From Actinomyces lilanjuaniae (GTDB taxonomy: Bacteria > Actinomycetota > Actinomycetes > Actinomycetales > Actinomycetaceae): 64,000 nt of DNA. Both the position numbers and the translations under genes were made by a program. The DNA is taken from contig NZ_CP032514.1 of assembly GCF_003606385.1 (NCBI RefSeq), forward strand, positions 868,001 to 932,000, written 5' to 3'. Below the pieces are notes generated by a model. It was not told the DNA's origin. It searched no databases and worked only from the letters and a program-made list of their open reading frames with translations. Numbering within the stretch: the first letter of the stretch is position 1; every line of letters begins with the position of its first letter. Of this stretch, positions 35,586 to 45,083 are shown piece after piece.

Positions 35586-37679
35586 CTAGCGAGCCTGCCA
35601 GGCGGCAGCGGCGTAGTCTACCAGCTCGCTGAGCGCGGTCTCGCCGAGCTGGGGCACTACGGCGTCCTCGACCACGCTCGTCCCCTTCAGCGAGGCAACA
35701 CGGGGCTGCTCCGCCCGGGAGACGGCCTGGTCCATGGTCGTGCTGGCCGCCTGAGCGGTGGCAGTGTCCTCGGTACGCAGTGCCATGAGGAGGTCCACGG
35801 CAGCGAGCCCGGCCTCGGCCCAGTCGGACGTCGCCTCGACCCAGGGGCTGACGTCGTCATAGAAGCCCCTCTCCTCCATGGAGGCCAGGGTCGTGGGCGC
35901 GTCACGCAGCAGTGCCAGGCGGGAGCGCAGCCGGGCGGCGCTGTCGCCCAGCGCGGTGTCGTCATCGGTGTCCAGCGCCTGCGTGACGGCGTTGACCTCC
36001 TCCCAGGTCTCGGTCGCCTCCCAGGCGGCAAACTCCCACGGCCTGTGGACGTCGATGAAGGCCTGCGCCGTCTCCCAGACCGGGCCCGAGTCCTCGCCGA
36101 CGAGGTCGGCGACCGCGGTGTCACGCGCTGCCTGGGGGTCGTGCGCCGTGGGGTTCCAGGAGTAGCTGGCGTACTCGGCCAGCGCCAGCCGGGAGGCGTA
36201 GGGCTGGATCATGGGGTTGGTGGTGATCCCGGTGACGGCACTCGCCAGGGTGGTGTCGCGGGCGGGCACGGCTCCCAGGAAGAGGCGGGACTGGTTGTCC
36301 CCGTCGTTGGCGGGGAAGTTGTCCCACACCACCAGGCTGGTGGTGTCGTAGTTGCGGGCGGCCTGGGCGGCCTGCTGGGTGGTCAGGTTGTCGGTGACCA
36401 CGGCCTCCCCGGTCCACTGGACCTGCACGGCGTCGTCGAGGGCCTGGCCGAAGGCGGTGGTGTAGGCCGTGGCCTGTGTTCCCGTGTATTCGGTCGGGAC
36501 TGTCCACAGGTCCGGGAGGCCGTTGGCCTCGACGTAGTCGGTCTGGATATGGTTGAGGAGGTGGGCCTGTGCGGTAGCCAGCGCGACGGAGGGGTCAGGG
36601 TCGGTGAAGACCTCCCGGTCCGCCTCGCACTCCAGGGACTGTGGCGTGTCGTCCAGGGCCAGGTAGAAGCTGTCCACCCCCGCCTCGCCCAGCTGGTCGA
36701 AGACGGCCTCCACAGCCGTGAGGTCGTCCTGGGAGGAGTAGCAGATGTCCTCGCCGGGGGACAGGGCCACCACAAGCTCCACGTGACGGGAGCGAGCGTG
36801 CTGCACCAGCTCTGCCAGGCGGTCCAGCTCCTCGTCGGGGTAGGGCTCGCGCCACTGGTCACGCAGGTAGACGTCGTCCTTGGGGGCGTAGACGTAGGTG
36901 TTCATCCGCCACCGAGCCATGTAGTCCAGGGCGTCCAGCCGGGCCTCGTGGCTCCAGGGGATCCCGTAGAACCCTTCCACCACGCCTCGCACGTCCATCG
37001 CAGGCTCGTCGGTGGCCTGGATCCCGGCCACGACACCGTCCTGGGTGACCTCTCCCAGGGTCCTGGCGGCGTAGAAGAGCCCGTCGGGACCGCCGCCCAG
37101 GACCACGACGGTGGGAAGCCCGTCAGCAGCGGTCGTGGTGGCCAGCAGGTAGCCCTCCTCGTGCTCGGGCACTGCCCTGTCTCCCTCAAGGTAGCCGGAG
37201 GCGTCAGGACCGGCGGTCCCCACTACGACCCGGGCTGCGGGGGAGGCGCCCGCTGGGGCTGAGGCCTCGGAGTCCGCGACAGCCGGGCTTTCTGGAGTAC
37301 CTGGGGTGCTCAGCGTGCCGCCGGAGCCGGTGACCAGCTCCCGCACCAACGTGACGGCGTCTGCTGCGTCACCGTCCGCTGTGTCCGCGTCTGCTGCGTC
37401 ACCGACAGTGACGAGCTCTACGGCGCCGGTCAGGTCCACCTGCGGGCCCTCCCAGGTGAGGGACTGGGGCGCGGGGTACAGGGCCGGGGTGGTGACGTTG
37501 GTGCCGCTGTCGCTACTGCTGGTGCCCGCAGCGTCCCCGGGGGCACTGGTACCCCTGGTCTCCCCTGCCTGTGACGGTGAGACTGGGAGAAGAGTGCTCA
37601 GGGTAAGGGTCGCAGCGGCCAGGAGGGCCGTGGCAGCAGTTCTGTGACGCCAGTGGGAACCATTACCGCGCAGATACAT
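35586..37679 (-). CDS. Secreted GH84 beta-N-acetylhexosaminidase
   Basis: Family 84 glycosidase (NagJ/O-GlcNAcase or 'hyaluronidase' type) removing terminal N-acetylglucosamine from host glycoconjugates. A signal peptide follows the ATG at 37679 (RHRTAATALLAAATLTLSTLLP). A GH20b-like N-terminal domain precedes the catalytic barrel, which begins VRGVVEGFYGIPWSHEARL (about residue 230). The catalytic Asp pair lies in FYLALDDTPQS (about 341). A helical C-terminal region follows, with no LPXTG signal. About 697 residues, so probably released. Confidence 0.9.
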   Translation of the reverse strand: MYLRGNGSHWRHRTAATALLAAATLTLSTLLPVSPSQAGETRGTSAPGDAAGTSSSDSGTNVTTPALYPAPQSLTWEGPQVDLTGAVELVTVGDAADADTADGDAADAVTLVRELVTGSGGTLSTPGTPESPAVADSEASAPAGASPAARVVVGTAGPDASGYLEGDRAVPEHEEGYLLATTTAADGLPTVVVLGGGPDGLFYAARTLGEVTQDGVVAGIQATDEPAMDVRGVVEGFYGIPWSHEARLDALDYMARWRMNTYVYAPKDDVYLRDQWREPYPDEELDRLAELVQHARSRHVELVVALSPGEDICYSSQDDLTAVEAVFDQLGEAGVDSFYLALDDTPQSLECEADREVFTDPDPSVALATAQAHLLNHIQTDYVEANGLPDLWTVPTEYTGTQATAYTTAFGQALDDAVQVQWTGEAVVTDNLTTQQAAQAARNYDTTSLVVWDNFPANDGDNQSRLFLGAVPARDTTLASAVTGITTNPMIQPYASRLALAEYASYSWNPTAHDPQAARDTAVADLVGEDSGPVWETAQAFIDVHRPWEFAAWEATETWEEVNAVTQALDTDDDTALGDSAARLRSRLALLRDAPTTLASMEERGFYDDVSPWVEATSDWAEAGLAAVDLLMALRTEDTATAQAASTTMDQAVSRAEQPRVASLKGTSVVEDAVVPQLGETALSELVDYAAAAWQAR

Positions 37680-37861
37680 GCCGCCTATTATGGGTTCGGA
37701 GGTCGTGTCATGGTAGGTGATCTGCGACGCGGTGGTTCGGTGATGATCTCGTGCTCTGCCTGCCAGGCAGCAGACTGCGACGGGACAGCGCCCCGGAAGA
37801 GGCCGCTGTACGTCCCGCCCGTTCAGGGCGGCAGGGCTGGAGCCTGTCCGGCGCTCCTGGG

Positions 37862-39574
37862 TCACGCCTCGGGCGTTCTCTGACCTGCCTCAGGCTGCGT
37901 CTCGTCTCCGGTCAGGGGCACATCCCCGGCCAGGGGCGTCGGGTCGGCGGTGAGCGCCTTCTCCAGCTCACGCTGCTCCAGGCCGGTTCTGGCTGACAAG
38001 GGGATCGCCTCGAAGCCCAGGGCGACCAGGGCGGACAGCAGGAGCACCGGGACCAGAGCCAGCACTACGGGGGACAGGCTGTCCACGTAGGCGCTGACGA
38101 CACTGGCGTGCACCGCCGGACCCAGCTCCCTGACCGCCTGCGGGGTCAGGCTGGAGGAGTCCTGGGAGCTGAGCCCCGCTGCGGTCAGGGCGGAGGTGAG
38201 CCGGGAGGTGAAGACGACGCCGACGATCGTGTTGCCCAGGGAGACCCCGATCTCGCGGAAGAAGTTGTTGGCGCTGGTGGCGGTGCCCAGGACGGAGGCG
38301 GGCAGCGCGTTCTGGATGACCAGGACGATCAGCTGGAAGAACAGGCCTATGCCTAGGCTGAGGACAAATACTCCCGCGCACATCCACCACAGCGGCGTCG
38401 CCTGGTTGGCCAGGCCGATGACAGCCATCCCCGCCGCACCCAGGAGGCTGCCCACGACCGGGTAGAGCCGGTAGCGGCCCGTGCGGGTGACCAGCGCGCC
38501 CGACAGCATGGAGCCCATCACCATCCCCGCGGCCCCGGGCACCAGCAGCAGGCCGGAGGCGGAGGCGGAGACACCGTAGACCATCTGCAGGTAGGTGGGC
38601 AGGTACCCGTTGATACCGAACAGGCAGCCCAGGGCTAGGACTGAGACAACCGTGGCGACCGCGAAGGTCCGGTTGGTGAGGATGGAGGGGGGCATGATCG
38701 GCTCGGCGGCGCGCCTCTCCACCGGGAGGAGCGCGCCCCAGGCCAGGAGGGTCAGCAGACCCAGCCCCAGGATCACCGGGCTGCTCCACGGGTAGAGGGC
38801 ACCTCCCCAGGTAGCGATGAGCACGGTGCCGACCGCCCCGGTGTTGGCCAGGGCCAGGCCCAGCCAGTCGATACGCACGCGTACGTGGCGGCGCGGCAGC
38901 TGCAGGTTCAGCGCGACCAGGACCCAGGCGGCGGTACCGAAGGGGAGGAAGAACCAGAAGACCCACCGCCAGCTCAGGACGTCGGTGAGCCATCCGCCCA
39001 GCAGCGGCCCCAGGATCGAGGCCAGGCCGAACATGGCACCCAGCGGGGCCGTGTAGGTGGCACGTACCCGCGGCGGGATGAGGTCCCCGGTGATGGCCTG
39101 GGAGGAGATGATGAGCCCGCCCCCGCCCAGCCCCTGGAGGAACCGGAAGGCGACGAACATCTCCATGCTCGTCGATGTGCCGCACAGTGCCGAGCCGCCC
39201 ACGAACAGGGCGATGGCCACCAGGTAGAGGGGCTTGCGCCCTATGGTGTCGCCGAGCCTGCCGTAGACGGGCATCGCTACCGTCTGGGCCAGGGTGTAGG
39301 CGGTGATGGCCCAGGACATGCGCGAGACCCCGCCTAGGTCTCCCACGATGGTGGGCAGGGCGGTGGCCACCACGGTCTGGTACATGGCGGACAGGAACAT
39401 CACCAGCATGAGGCAGCCATAGACCACCCAGAAGCGTCGGTCCGGGCGGAAGGTCATGCCCTGTGTCGTGCCAGCCTGGCCGGTTGTACTGGCTCCGCTA
39501 GCGGGCTCCGCTGAGGCCTGCGCGGCTCCCGCTGGGGCGGAGCCGCTCGTGGCTGGTTCTGACTGGTCTGCCAT
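37862..39574 (-). CDS. DHA2 family MFS drug exporter (EmrB/QacA type)
   Basis: Fourteen-helix proton-driven exporter, about 570 residues. Motif A is YGRLGDTIGRKPLY, motif C-like GPLLGGWLTDVLSWRWVFW in helix 5 is typical of antiporters, and FQLIVLVIQNALP is typical of the DHA2 group. A 45-residue Ser/Ala/Gly-rich cytoplasmic N-terminus precedes helix 1. AGGAGAGAA lies directly before ATG 39574. Substrate unknown. No TetR or MarR regulator is adjacent. Confidence 0.9.
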   Translation of the reverse strand: MADQSEPATSGSAPAGAAQASAEPASGASTTGQAGTTQGMTFRPDRRFWVVYGCLMLVMFLSAMYQTVVATALPTIVGDLGGVSRMSWAITAYTLAQTVAMPVYGRLGDTIGRKPLYLVAIALFVGGSALCGTSTSMEMFVAFRFLQGLGGGGLIISSQAITGDLIPPRVRATYTAPLGAMFGLASILGPLLGGWLTDVLSWRWVFWFFLPFGTAAWVLVALNLQLPRRHVRVRIDWLGLALANTGAVGTVLIATWGGALYPWSSPVILGLGLLTLLAWGALLPVERRAAEPIMPPSILTNRTFAVATVVSVLALGCLFGINGYLPTYLQMVYGVSASASGLLLVPGAAGMVMGSMLSGALVTRTGRYRLYPVVGSLLGAAGMAVIGLANQATPLWWMCAGVFVLSLGIGLFFQLIVLVIQNALPASVLGTATSANNFFREIGVSLGNTIVGVVFTSRLTSALTAAGLSSQDSSSLTPQAVRELGPAVHASVVSAYVDSLSPVVLALVPVLLLSALVALGFEAIPLSARTGLEQRELEKALTADPTPLAGDVPLTGDETQPEAGQRTPEA

Positions 39575-39732
39575 TTCTCTCCTGGACTGGATGACGCCGG
39601 GCGGGGCGTCGTCCAGCCATTCTGCCACCCGGTTGTTTGGGCGGTGAATCGGGGACGGATGAGGCGTCTGGCACGTCGGTGGCTGCACGGTCACAGAGGC
39701 TGGCGGGGGCTTTCCCCGTAGGCTGCTTCCAC

Positions 39733-40080
39733 CTACTTCACGTGGTCCATGACGATCGCACGGTGGGTGCGCACGATCTCGGTGAGGGCGTCGATGGCGG
39801 TGTGCCCGCTGGGCAGGGCGGAGCCGAACCCGGTGCGTCCCACGACGCGGGTAGTGTCGATATCGACCTCCAGAGTGGCGGCGGGCCGCTCGTCGTTGGC
39901 CAGGTAGAGGTTGTAGATGTCGCTGCGGGCGCGGCCGTCGGTGCTGTTGTCCGGGAACACGATGACCATGGCGCTCATCGAGTCGATCGTGCCCTGCCAC
40001 AGGTGGCTGGGCTCCTTGGAGGGTTGGGTGGTGTCCGCCGGGCTCCGGGTGTCCTGGAGGGGGGTGATGGTCAGTGGCAT
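39733..40080 (-). CDS. Hypothetical protein
   Basis: 115 residues, family not recognised. Predicted as a mixed alpha/beta soluble protein; visible segments are TIDSMSAMVIVFPDNSTDGRARSDIYNLYLAND and TLEVDIDTTRVVGRTGFG, followed by a C-terminal helix. ACGGAGAA lies six bases before the ATG, and codon use is typical of the genome. Same strand as the exporter, 158 bases upstream of it, but no evident functional link. Confidence 0.55.
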   Translation of the reverse strand: MPLTITPLQDTRSPADTTQPSKEPSHLWQGTIDSMSAMVIVFPDNSTDGRARSDIYNLYLANDERPAATLEVDIDTTRVVGRTGFGSALPSGHTAIDALTEIVRTHRAIVMDHVK

Positions 40081-40730
40081 GGTGTTCTCCGTGGGGGTCG
40101 TGTCGTGGCTGTCGGCTCGTTGGGTCCGCGTCGTGGAAGTCGTGGGGGTGTTGTCGGGGCGCGCGACCGTCAGCGGTGGTGGGTGGTGCTAACGCGCGTG
40201 GCTGAACCCGCTTGTGCCGGTGCCCAGTTCCCGCCCTGCAGGCTGTAGCGGCTGACGCTCCCGCATGGGGATGCTGTGGCTGCTGAGGTCGGCTGGGACC
40301 GAGGTCCGCCGGAGCGAGGGAGGTGCATGCTGCCGCAGTGGTGGGCGGCGCGCTGCGGACGGCTGCCACGGCGCAGGTCCGGGGAAGGAGGAAGCGGGGT
40401 ATGCCGCAATAGGCGAAACAGGGAGTTCCCGGGCGCCGGCAGGCCGTCCTGCGCCGCAGAGACGGGCGTGGCGGGCGCAACTCAGAGATGTCACGTGGTC
40501 TCAGCCTCCTCCGGCAGGAGGGCGGCGGATACCGTGTGTCGTCTACCAACGCACCGGACACCGCCTGCCGTCTGCCGACGCAGGGGTACAAGTCCTGACT
40601 CGTTGTTCTTTCGTTACTCTACTACCTGGGCTGTGCCGGACGTGCCACGCAGGAGCGGCATGCCGTGGGCACATTCTGCCGGGCCGTGCCAGGCCGGGCT
40701 GGACAAGGGACAAGGAAAGGACCTGACAGG
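40081..40730. other. 650-base gap, no convincing gene
   Basis: Several reading frames exist on both strands but none has a recognisable product or a good ribosome binding site. Around 40600-40625 a locally A/T-richer stretch (TTGTTCTTTCG..TACTCTACTAC) may hold the promoter for the PAS-like gene at 40731. No repeat or RNA gene was recognised. Confidence 0.5.
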
Positions 40731-41822
40731 GTGTCTATACCGTTCGACGTTGGTTCCTGGGGACTGTTCTGCGGCCAGGACCTCAGGCAGCTGGTGCTCG
40801 TTGACGACCAGCCCTGCGGGCCTGTCTCGGCGCGCAAGGTCTCCCGCTCCCTGACGCGTCGGCTGCTTCTGGATGAGGGGCGGGTGGCCCGAGCCGCCCA
40901 GGACGCCAAGCATGTCCGCGAGGAGGTCTCGCATGCCGGGACCCAGTGGGTCGTCAGGCTGCACCCGGTAGGCTCGCCCCGCTCAGCCAGGACTGTTGGT
41001 GTGCTGGCGGGAGTCTTCCCCGCCGAGGCTAGTATTCCTGACCTCCCTCTGGTGGGCTCGTGGGAGTGGGAGATCGAGCGGGACGAGGACGGTGAGCCCA
41101 CCCCGCGCAGACGTACCTACTGGGACCGTAACCTCTTTCTCATCTACGACGTCGACCCGGGTGCGGCCCAGCAGCAGCGGGGCTACTGGGAGGTGGGTGA
41201 GTGGGCCAACGAGCTGGTCGACCAGGCGGACCAGATGCGGGTCAACCGCTCAATCCGGGACGGGATTCGTGACGGGCTGCCAGGCACGGCGGGTGTGTAC
41301 AGGTATCTCACCTACCATGTAGTGACAGGCTACGGCTCGCCCGTACGGGGAAGGCGCCACCTGCGCTCGGTCGGCACGGCCGCTCCGGTTGCTCCCAATG
41401 ACGACAAGATCGTTCTGCTGGGTTTGAGCTATGAGGTGCCTGAGACTTTCCGCGACATGGCTTTTGAGCAGGACGACAGTGCGGCCCGGGTTGACGACGT
41501 GCTGCACGGGGTCATGGGGCTGGCCAGGGAGCCGATGGCGGTCGTCGATGCGATGACACTCGATGTTCTCATGACGTCACCGTCGTGGCGGCGGGAGCGT
41601 CTCGGCTACGTCGGGGGCCTCAGGGGGCTCGTTGACGGTTCGCCGGAGGACCTGGTGGAGCTGCACGCCCTGATGGCGGAGGCGGTGGGCAGCACAGAGC
41701 CCACCCGTGCTGTGCGGGTCAGGCTGCGCAGGACGAACGGCTCGGTCCAGGAGGTCAGTATCACCGCCACTGGTGTCCCGGGAACCCGGCACCGTGACGT
41801 CGTTGTCCGCCTGGACTCTTAA
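40731..41822 (+). CDS. Putative PAS-domain signalling protein without output domain
   Basis: About 363 residues. The central part (WEWEIERDEDGEPTPRRRTYWDRNLFLIYDVDP) resembles a PAS fold of the kind found before GGDEF or kinase domains. A second PAS-like segment near the C-terminus reads LAREPMAVVDAMTLDVLMTSPSWRRE. No kinase, GGDEF, HTH or membrane segment is seen, so it would need a partner. GTG 40731 follows AGGAAAGG. The family call rests on pattern only and is moderate. Confidence 0.5.
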   Translation: MSIPFDVGSWGLFCGQDLRQLVLVDDQPCGPVSARKVSRSLTRRLLLDEGRVARAAQDAKHVREEVSHAGTQWVVRLHPVGSPRSARTVGVLAGVFPAEASIPDLPLVGSWEWEIERDEDGEPTPRRRTYWDRNLFLIYDVDPGAAQQQRGYWEVGEWANELVDQADQMRVNRSIRDGIRDGLPGTAGVYRYLTYHVVTGYGSPVRGRRHLRSVGTAAPVAPNDDKIVLLGLSYEVPETFRDMAFEQDDSAARVDDVLHGVMGLAREPMAVVDAMTLDVLMTSPSWRRERLGYVGGLRGLVDGSPEDLVELHALMAEAVGSTEPTRAVRVRLRRTNGSVQEVSITATGVPGTRHRDVVVRLDS

Positions 41823-42033
41823 GGCGTAGCTTAGGCGCGCGTCTTCAGGCCGCTGTGCCTGGGCTGAGTGCGACGAGCACAGGTAAGGTCGCGGAAGGCC
41901 GGAGAGCCCTGGGCCTCGTCGGCAGGCCGGGGTGCACGGGGGCAGAGCACGGCACGGTCTGCGGCCAACTCCATGGGGCCAGATGCGCTGACGGTGTTCG
42001 CCTGGTGCTCGCTCACACCTTACAGCACCTCAG

Positions 42034-44757
42034 CTACAGCACCTCAGCGACCGCGCTGCGCAGGGAGTCGGGCAGGCCCACGGCCTCCAGCTCGGCCAGC
42101 AGCGCGGCCCCGCTCAGCCCCCGCTGCACCGCCGCCCAGGAGCGGTCCTTGACCTCGTAGGGCAGCTGTGCCGCCTCCAGTAGGTTGTAGACCTCCTGAG
42201 GCCAGGGTGCCGGAGCCTGTACGGCGTCGGCTAGCACCACCTCCACGCCGTCAACCAGCTCCTGGGCGCTCAGCCAGCCCAGGTCCACCTCAGTGCCCGC
42301 GCCCAGGGTGAAGCCGTCGGCCTCGACCTGCCTCACGGGCAGCCCCGAGGACTCTAAGGGCTTGGAGGGCTTTGAAAGTCCTGTGAGCCCTGTGGGCTCG
42401 GCAGGGCCGGGGGTGTGGCCTTGTGCGTGCCGCAGTACCGCCCCCGAGCAGGAGCCCGCTAGAAGCCGCAGCCTCAGGTGCCGTGCCTGCGGCACCACGT
42501 GGGCGGCTCCCTCAAGCCGGACACGCACGACAGCCCGCCCCTGGTGACCTGTCGTAGCACCCGCTGTCACCTGGGTGCCCGGCTCCTTGCAGTCCGTCGC
42601 CTGGCTGCCCGGCCACTCCAGCTCGATCACCGTGCGGGCCACGGCTTGCGGCCCGGGAGCCGCTGAGCCGTCGTCCTCCTCCAGGACGGTGCTACCGTCG
42701 GCACCGGGGAGGACCACCAGCTCCAGCTCGCGCGGATTGTGGGACGCGGGTTCGTCCACGCTGCCTGCCAGAGGGATGACGCTGCCCGCACGCGCCAGGA
42801 CTACGGTGCGCTCCAGAGGCCTGGAAAGGACGAGCCTGCGCCCGCTACCCTCACCGGCTGGGGTGGTTGCGTCATAACGGCGTCCCGTGGGCAGGTCGTA
42901 CCACACACCCTCCGGTAGCCAGGCAGGCTCACGTCCCAGGCCCGTCACGGGGTCCAGGGGGCTGGTGAACGGGACAACCAGCAGGTCCCCGAAGAGGAAG
43001 GTCTGACGGAGCTCGTAGGCACCCGCCTGGTCCGGGTAGTCGTGGTAGAGGGGGCGTACCGGGCCAACGCCCTCGACCACCGAGCGCCTGGCCCAGGTGT
43101 AGAGGTAGGGGACCAGACGGTGGCGCAGCCGCAGGTAGGCGCCCATGGTGGCGCGCGCGTCGCGGCGGTAGCGCCACGGCTCCTTGGAGTTGAACTCCGA
43201 GGAGGTGGAGTGCAGTCGGTTGACCGGGGAGAAGCAGCCCAGCTGGACCCAGCGGGCGGCCATGTCGTCGTCGCGCTGGCCCAGCATGTGCCCGCCGATG
43301 TCGTTGGACCACCAGTAGTAGCCGATGTTGGCTGCCGTCGCGGTGAACTCCGGCTGGAAGCGCAGGGAGTCCCAGGTGGCGACCGTGTCCCCGGAGAAGC
43401 CGACCGGTGTGCGGTGGCTGGAGGGGTCGGCATAGCGGGAGAAGGTGACCGGGCGGCGCCCCTGACGGCCGGAGTCGAGGTAGTGGACGTGGTTGAGCAT
43501 CCACAGGGGGTCCAGCCCGGGGAGGGTCGTGGTACCTCCCTGCTGCCAGTCTAACCACCAGAAGTCCACGCCCTGCTCCTCCAGGGGGTGGTGCACCTGC
43601 TCCAGGTAGGCTCGTACGAAGTCACGGTCCGCGATGCTGAAGGGGACGTCCTCCCCGGCCGCCGGGTCCAGGCCCAGGTCGTGGCACACCGCCTGGTAGG
43701 CCTCCTCGTGGCGGCGCACGCCCTGGGCCGGGTGGACGTTGAGGGTGACCAGCATCCCGCGCTGGTGCAGGGCCTCCAGGAAGGAGCGGGGGTCCGGGAA
43801 GAGGTCGTGGTTCCAGGTGTAGCCCGTCCACCCCGTGCCGATCGCCGGATCGATGTCAACCAGGTGCCAGTCCATGTCGATGACGGCCACGGAGAAGGGC
43901 AGGCCCTCGGCAGCAAAGCGGTCCATGAGCGCCAGGTACTCCTCGGCGCTGTAGGCATGGTAGCGGCTCCACCAGTTGCCCAGCAGCGCCCGGGGGATGA
44001 GCGGGCTGGGACCGGTGAGGCGGAAGAAGTCGTTCAGGGCGGCACGGTAGTCCTGGGCGTAGCCAAAGAGGTAGAGGTCCTGGGATGCCTGGGCTGCCTG
44101 GTGGAGCTCCTGGGCAGTGCCCTGAAAGCCGCTGCGGGAGCTGCTGAGGTGGGTGTTGTGGGGGTCGTCGGCGGAACCCTCCCGGGGGACGCCGCTGCTG
44201 TCCCCGCCCTCGGTGCCGCAGCCTGAGGCGCGGGGCTCGACCCACTCGTCGTGGGTCAGAAGCAGGGAGGCGGAGTCGTCCAGCACCGCGATCCCGGTCA
44301 GGGACAGCAGGCCCGGGTCCAGGGCCGCGCGCCCGTCAACCTCGTCAAGGGTGCGGGTGGTGCCGCCCAGGTTGGTCGGGAAGGTTTCCGCAGGGTCCCA
44401 GGTGTCACCGTGGTACCAGGCGCCGCCGTGGGGCGCGGCGCTGGCCCGGCGCAGACGCACGTTGAGCCCGGAGCGGGTGAAGCCCAGGGAGGGCACGTGG
44501 GTGAGGTGGAGGTGCTCGGTGACGACCTCCACCCGGTCCGGCCCGGTCATGACACGGAAGGCGGGCGGCTCACCCAGGTCGCGGGTGGTGACGAGCTGGG
44601 TGGCGGCATCGGTGAAGGCCCCGGTGGGGGAGTACTCCATGCGGATGAGTCGGCTGGTGAGCACCGTGAACCGGTAGGTAGGGCCGGTCACCAGGGCCTG
44701 CGGACGGGCCGGGGCCGGGCGCGGGGTGCTGGGGCCGCGCGACAGCGGAGAGGTCAT
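42034..44757 (-). CDS. GH31 family alpha-glucosidase/alpha-xylosidase
   Basis: Retaining glycosidase acting on alpha-linked glucose or xylose. An N-terminal galactose-mutarotase-like domain precedes the barrel, with VIDMDWHLVD, the nucleophile Asp in DFWWLDWQQGG (about residue 402) and the acid/base region GFSGDTVATWDS (about 455), then WWSNDIGGHMLG. DUF5110-like beta domains follow. 907 residues, no signal peptide, so intracellular. A low-complexity insertion near 190-220 and an Arg/Ser/Lys/Pro linker near 800 are unusual. Divergent from a GH13 glucosidase, suggesting a shared isomaltooligosaccharide pathway. Confidence 0.9.
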   Translation of the reverse strand: MTSPLSRGPSTPRPAPARPQALVTGPTYRFTVLTSRLIRMEYSPTGAFTDAATQLVTTRDLGEPPAFRVMTGPDRVEVVTEHLHLTHVPSLGFTRSGLNVRLRRASAAPHGGAWYHGDTWDPAETFPTNLGGTTRTLDEVDGRAALDPGLLSLTGIAVLDDSASLLLTHDEWVEPRASGCGTEGGDSSGVPREGSADDPHNTHLSSSRSGFQGTAQELHQAAQASQDLYLFGYAQDYRAALNDFFRLTGPSPLIPRALLGNWWSRYHAYSAEEYLALMDRFAAEGLPFSVAVIDMDWHLVDIDPAIGTGWTGYTWNHDLFPDPRSFLEALHQRGMLVTLNVHPAQGVRRHEEAYQAVCHDLGLDPAAGEDVPFSIADRDFVRAYLEQVHHPLEEQGVDFWWLDWQQGGTTTLPGLDPLWMLNHVHYLDSGRQGRRPVTFSRYADPSSHRTPVGFSGDTVATWDSLRFQPEFTATAANIGYYWWSNDIGGHMLGQRDDDMAARWVQLGCFSPVNRLHSTSSEFNSKEPWRYRRDARATMGAYLRLRHRLVPYLYTWARRSVVEGVGPVRPLYHDYPDQAGAYELRQTFLFGDLLVVPFTSPLDPVTGLGREPAWLPEGVWYDLPTGRRYDATTPAGEGSGRRLVLSRPLERTVVLARAGSVIPLAGSVDEPASHNPRELELVVLPGADGSTVLEEDDGSAAPGPQAVARTVIELEWPGSQATDCKEPGTQVTAGATTGHQGRAVVRVRLEGAAHVVPQARHLRLRLLAGSCSGAVLRHAQGHTPGPAEPTGLTGLSKPSKPLESSGLPVRQVEADGFTLGAGTEVDLGWLSAQELVDGVEVVLADAVQAPAPWPQEVYNLLEAAQLPYEVKDRSWAAVQRGLSGAALLAELEAVGLPDSLRSAVAEVL

Positions 44758-44772
44758 GGCAGAAGGGTCGCA

Positions 44773-44887
44773 CCTCGGGGTGCGCGGCGCGCCCCGAGGG
44801 CGCGAGGCCAGACCTCTTGAGGGGCGCTACGTACAGCGGGACGCGCGGCGCACCCCGAGGGCGCACAGGGCGTGCAAGCGGGGGTGC
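44773..44887. repeat. Duplicated GC-rich element between GH31 and GH13 genes
   Basis: GCGCGGCGC-CCCCGAGGGCGC copies lie at 44782-44805 and 44843-44866, 61 bases apart. CCTCGGGG (44773-44780) pairs with CCCCGAGG (44792-44799), and GCACCCC (44850-44856) pairs with GGGGTGC (44881-44887), so each copy can form a hairpin. Further on, GTAACCG/CGGTTAC (44939-44945, 44965-44971) is an inverted repeat nearer the GH13 gene. Confidence 0.65.
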
Positions 44888-45083
44888 AGGGCGTCCAAGG
44901 TGTGTGAGGCGCACGTCCTTGGTGGCTGCTCGCAGGACGTAACCGCAGGAACATGAGAGTCGGCCGGTTACACGGCCAGGTTCGAAGGCTGAAGACGTGC
45001 AGCAAGTCTGGCAGAATCGGCTGTCCGTCGGGCTGGCCCAGCGCCCTCAGCCCTGCCCTCTCCACCGTTGTAGAAGGACCCCC

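Noticed and set aside
40265..40854. Overlapping plus-strand frames upstream of the PAS-like gene
   Set aside because: Low-complexity translations rich in Arg, Gly and Cys, no ribosome binding sites, inconsistent codon bias.
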